Assembly: GCA_021789565.1 (NCBI GenBank)
Contig: JAJYJL010000050.1
Span: 1 to 15,138 of the forward strand
From: Acidobacteriota bacterium
GTDB lineage: Bacteria; Acidobacteriota; Terriglobia; UBA7540
DNA length: 15,138 bases
Direction: 5' to 3'
Below the pieces are notes generated by a model, which worked only from the letters and a program-made list of their open reading frames with translations, made no database searches and was not told the origin of the DNA. Positions within the stretch are counted from its first letter, which is position 1; the number at the start of each line of letters is the position of its first letter. Made by a program: the position numbers and the translations under genes. Shown here piece after piece: positions 13,381 to 15,138 of the stretch.

Positions 13381-13456
13381 TGGTGAGCCGGCCGGGACTC
13401 GAACCCGGAACCCTTGCCTTAAAAGGGCAATGCTCTACCACTTGAGCTACCGGCCC
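13381..13456 (-). tRNA. tRNA-Lys (anticodon UUU)
   Basis: The 76-nt minus-strand gene folds into a full cloverleaf. The acceptor stem GGGCCGG/CCGGCTC has one G-U pair, the D stem is GCTC/GAGC, and the anticodon stem TTGCC/GGCAA encloses loop CTTTTAA with anticodon TTT (13423-13421). The T arm is CCGGG/CCCGG with loop TTCGAGT. The discriminator is A, and CCA is encoded at 13383-13381. The tRNA starts 84 bp upstream of the amidase on the same strand. A decayed integrase fragment lies 80 bp beyond its 5' end. Confidence 0.97.
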
Positions 13457-13536
13457 GTTCTGTTGCTTTCTTTGGCCTGCGACAAGATGCGTTCATCGCC
13501 GGAAGGGAATGAGCTTGTCTCGAGTCCACTCCGGGC

Positions 13537-13659
13537 GAGCGCGGCAACGGAACGCCACTTGCTTTCGCGGCTTGCACCTCGATCGCATTTCGTCGCAGTG
13601 ATACTAGAATGCCCCAGCAGTTCCATCACTGTCAATAAAGCCCCGCGTCGGTTGAGCAA
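13537..13659 (-). pseudogene. Decayed tyrosine recombinase (phage-type integrase) C-terminal fragment
   Basis: The minus-strand frame contains RGALLTVMELLGHSSITAT followed, after six residues, by SRESKWRSVAAL. This matches the end of tyrosine recombinases, where the wording is typically LLTVMELLGHSSI..T.RYAH followed by a basic helix. The catalytic Tyr region (usually T-M-R-Y-A-H) reads TKCDRG, apparently from small compensating indels, since ATGCGAT, which would encode MR-Y/S, survives one base out of frame. Only about 40 residues are recognisable. The catalytic Arg regions are missing and no start codon of its own is plausible. It marks an old integrase gene near the tRNA. The rest of the 427-bp gap (13457-13536 and 13660-13784) shows no gene I can support. 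Confidence 0.6.
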
Positions 13660-13784
13660 GACGGCGGATTTTCGGCGGACTCCGTCACCTACGTTCCCGC
13701 ACTTGTGGCGGCGAGCTCATCTTCCCAGCGGTTTCCATCAAGTCCCTGCATCGAAATTGCCGCAAGGCTTTTCGATCTGCAACC

Positions 13785-13813
13785 TTGAAAATCATGGCCA
13801 ACTCCGGTATAAG
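13785..13813 (+). promoter_or_regulatory. Sigma-70 promoter for the sialate O-acetylesterase-like gene
   Basis: TTGAAA (13785-13790) and TATAAG (13808-13813) are spaced by exactly 17 bp. The predicted start near 13820 gives a leader of about 64 nt before the ATG at 13884. Confidence 0.55.
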
Positions 13814-13883
13814 TCAAATCCCTGTTTTCTGCTGCATTCAGGATTGCGGGAACCATCGAGTGGGAAGAAAGGAAGAAACTGCC

Positions 13884-15138
13884 ATGCGTTCATCCACCTT
13901 CTTTGCCAGACATGTGGTCATCCTGTTTGCCTGCCTGGTGTTTGCCGCACCTTGGGCCAGGGCTGAAGTCAAGCTGCCGTCGCTTTTCAGCGAGAACATG
14001 GTACTGCAGGCGGGCGCAAAAGATCCCGTGTGGGGCACGGCGGATCCGAACGAAAAAGTGACTGTGGTTCTGGGCAGCCAGCAGGCCACGGCAACAGCAG
14101 ACGCTTCCGGCCGCTGGAAGGTTGAGATCGGACCGCTCCAGCCCGGCGGACCGTTTGAGATGACGGTGGCGGGCAGCAACACAATCGTCATCCACAACGT
14201 CCTGGTGGGGCAGGTGTGGATCTGCTCCGGGCAGTCGAACATGGGGTTTGAGGTGGCGCCGACACCCGACGTCTGGGGGACGGGCGTTGAGGACTATCAG
14301 AAGGTGATCGCTTCCGCCGATCATCCGATGGTCCGCATGTTTACCGTGGACCAGTCGGTGGCCGGCAAGCCGCAAAGCGATGTCGCCGGCAAATGGGAGA
14401 TCACCAGCCCGGTGACCGTGGGGCATTTTTCCGCCGTGGGTTATTTCTTTGGGCTGAACCTGCTGAAGTCGTTGCACGAACCCATCGGGCTGATTCACAC
14501 ATCGTGGGGCGGCACGCCCGCGGAATCCTGGACCCCGCTGCCTACCCTCAAGGCGGACCCCGCGTTTCGAGACATTCTGCAAAGGTGGCAAAAGGAAGAG
14601 GAGGCTTATCCGGCTGAAATCGCGCATTATAACCAGGCGCTTCAGGATTGGGAACAGACCACCCGGCAGGCTGAGGCGGCGGGAAAGCCCATGCCTGCTG
14701 CGCCCCGCCTGCCGGGCGATCCGCGCAGCAACCCGTGGCGCCCTGCGTCGCTCTACAACGCCATGATTGCGCCGCTGATCCCTTATCGAATTGAGGGCGC
14801 CATCTGGTACCAGGGCGAGTCAAACGGGGACCGTGCCATTCAGTACCGCAAGCTCTTTCCAGACATGATCCGCGACTGGCGGCACGCCTGGGACGAGGGA
14901 GATTTTCCGTTTCTGTTTGTGCAGCTCGCCAGTTATCAGGATGTGCAGCCGCCGGCCAACTGGCCTTTGCTGAGAGAAGCGCAGCTCATGACGCTGTCGC
15001 TCCCAAAGACGGCCATGGCAGTGACCATTGATATCGGCGCTGCCAGCATCGTGCATCCACGCAACAAGCAGGAAGTGGGGCGGCGGCTGGCGCTTGTCGC
15101 GCAGGCGGTCGCTTATGATCAGAAAGTCATTTATTCCG
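13884..15138 (+). CDS. Secreted sialate O-acetylesterase-like SGNH hydrolase (3' truncated by window)
   Basis: 418 codons are visible and the gene runs off the right edge. A signal peptide (MRSSTFFARH, hydrophobic 10-22, cleavage near ARA at 27) predicts export. A beta-rich N-terminal domain follows (VKLPSLFSENMVLQ, WGTADPNEKVTVVLG, TADASGRWKVEIGPL), as in bacterial SIAE/SASA-family esterases. The catalytic region has VWICSGQSNM, with S118 the expected nucleophile, then LIHTSWGGTPAESW, a charged helical insert at about 232-285, SLYNAMIAPLIPYRIEGAIWYQGESN (GESN at 311-314), and the Asp/His block TIDIGAASIVHPRNKQEVGRRLA with D383 and H391 as likely catalytic residues. Family members remove O-acetyl groups from sialic acids or from acetylated plant polysaccharides such as xylan; the substrate here is undecided. 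GGAAG about 8 bases upstream supports the start. Confidence 0.92.
   Translation, partial: MRSSTFFARHVVILFACLVFAAPWARAEVKLPSLFSENMVLQAGAKDPVWGTADPNEKVTVVLGSQQATATADASGRWKVEIGPLQPGGPFEMTVAGSNTIVIHNVLVGQVWICSGQSNMGFEVAPTPDVWGTGVEDYQKVIASADHPMVRMFTVDQSVAGKPQSDVAGKWEITSPVTVGHFSAVGYFFGLNLLKSLHEPIGLIHTSWGGTPAESWTPLPTLKADPAFRDILQRWQKEEEAYPAEIAHYNQALQDWEQTTRQAEAAGKPMPAAPRLPGDPRSNPWRPASLYNAMIAPLIPYRIEGAIWYQGESNGDRAIQYRKLFPDMIRDWRHAWDEGDFPFLFVQLASYQDVQPPANWPLLREAQLMTLSLPKTAMAVTIDIGAASIVHPRNKQEVGRRLALVAQAVAYDQKVIYS

Noticed and set aside
13890..14627. Minus-strand frame opposite the sialate O-acetylesterase gene
   Set aside because: Antisense shadow: the plus strand has a signal peptide, GQSN and GESN motifs, a promoter and a ribosome site.
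1..15138. CRISPR array, retron, or other multi-gene defence locus
   Set aside because: No spaced direct-repeat array, reverse transcriptase, nuclease-helicase set or toxin-antitoxin cluster beyond the broken DUF433 pair was seen.

Overview
The window looks like chromosomal DNA of an Acidobacteriota bacterium. It is fairly GC-rich. It encodes a secreted protein with the VWFA-related domain typical of that phylum, a small protein resembling the MXAN_5187 C-terminal family, a Tat-exported Gfo/Idh/MocA oxidoreductase and a secreted sialate O-acetylesterase-type enzyme. These assignments rest on motif recognition by eye; no database search was run.

Layout. Positions 1-151 are a regulatory region in front of a leftward gene that leaves the window after ten codons. 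It carries two near-identical 17-bp palindromes around a third palindrome and a TATAAT box. Positions 152-3109 hold leftward genes: an unrecognised secreted protein, selA (selenocysteine synthase) and a small two-helix zinc-ribbon membrane protein. This last gene lies between copies of an 18-bp repeat, two of which form the ends of a 105-bp imperfect palindrome resembling a MITE. Positions 3456-5809 hold a coiled-coil MXAN_5187-like gene and purH (purine synthesis), both rightward. A leftward VWFA-family gene converges on purH across a hairpin.

Positions 7236-9373 form a rightward group: a DUF433 antitoxin-like gene with a truncated DUF5615-like partner, a class I glutamine amidotransferase, a GNAT acetyltransferase of the phosphinothricin/ArsN1 type and a TPR protein. 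A LOG-family nucleotide hydrolase converges from the right. Next come a Tat-signal oxidoreductase (rightward), an amidase (leftward) and tRNA-Lys(UUU) (leftward). A decayed tyrosine-recombinase fragment lies 80 bp from the tRNA. A sialate O-acetylesterase-like gene runs off the right edge.

Most genes are ordinary housekeeping or catabolic genes in short or single-gene units; no large operon or clear multi-gene defence system is visible. The accessory signals are the operator array at the left edge, the repeat family around the zinc-ribbon gene, the broken DUF433/DUF5615 pair and the integrase remnant by the tRNA. I do not see a convincing new multi-gene system. The left-edge regulator region and the repeat-bounded zinc-ribbon gene are the best candidates for follow-up.
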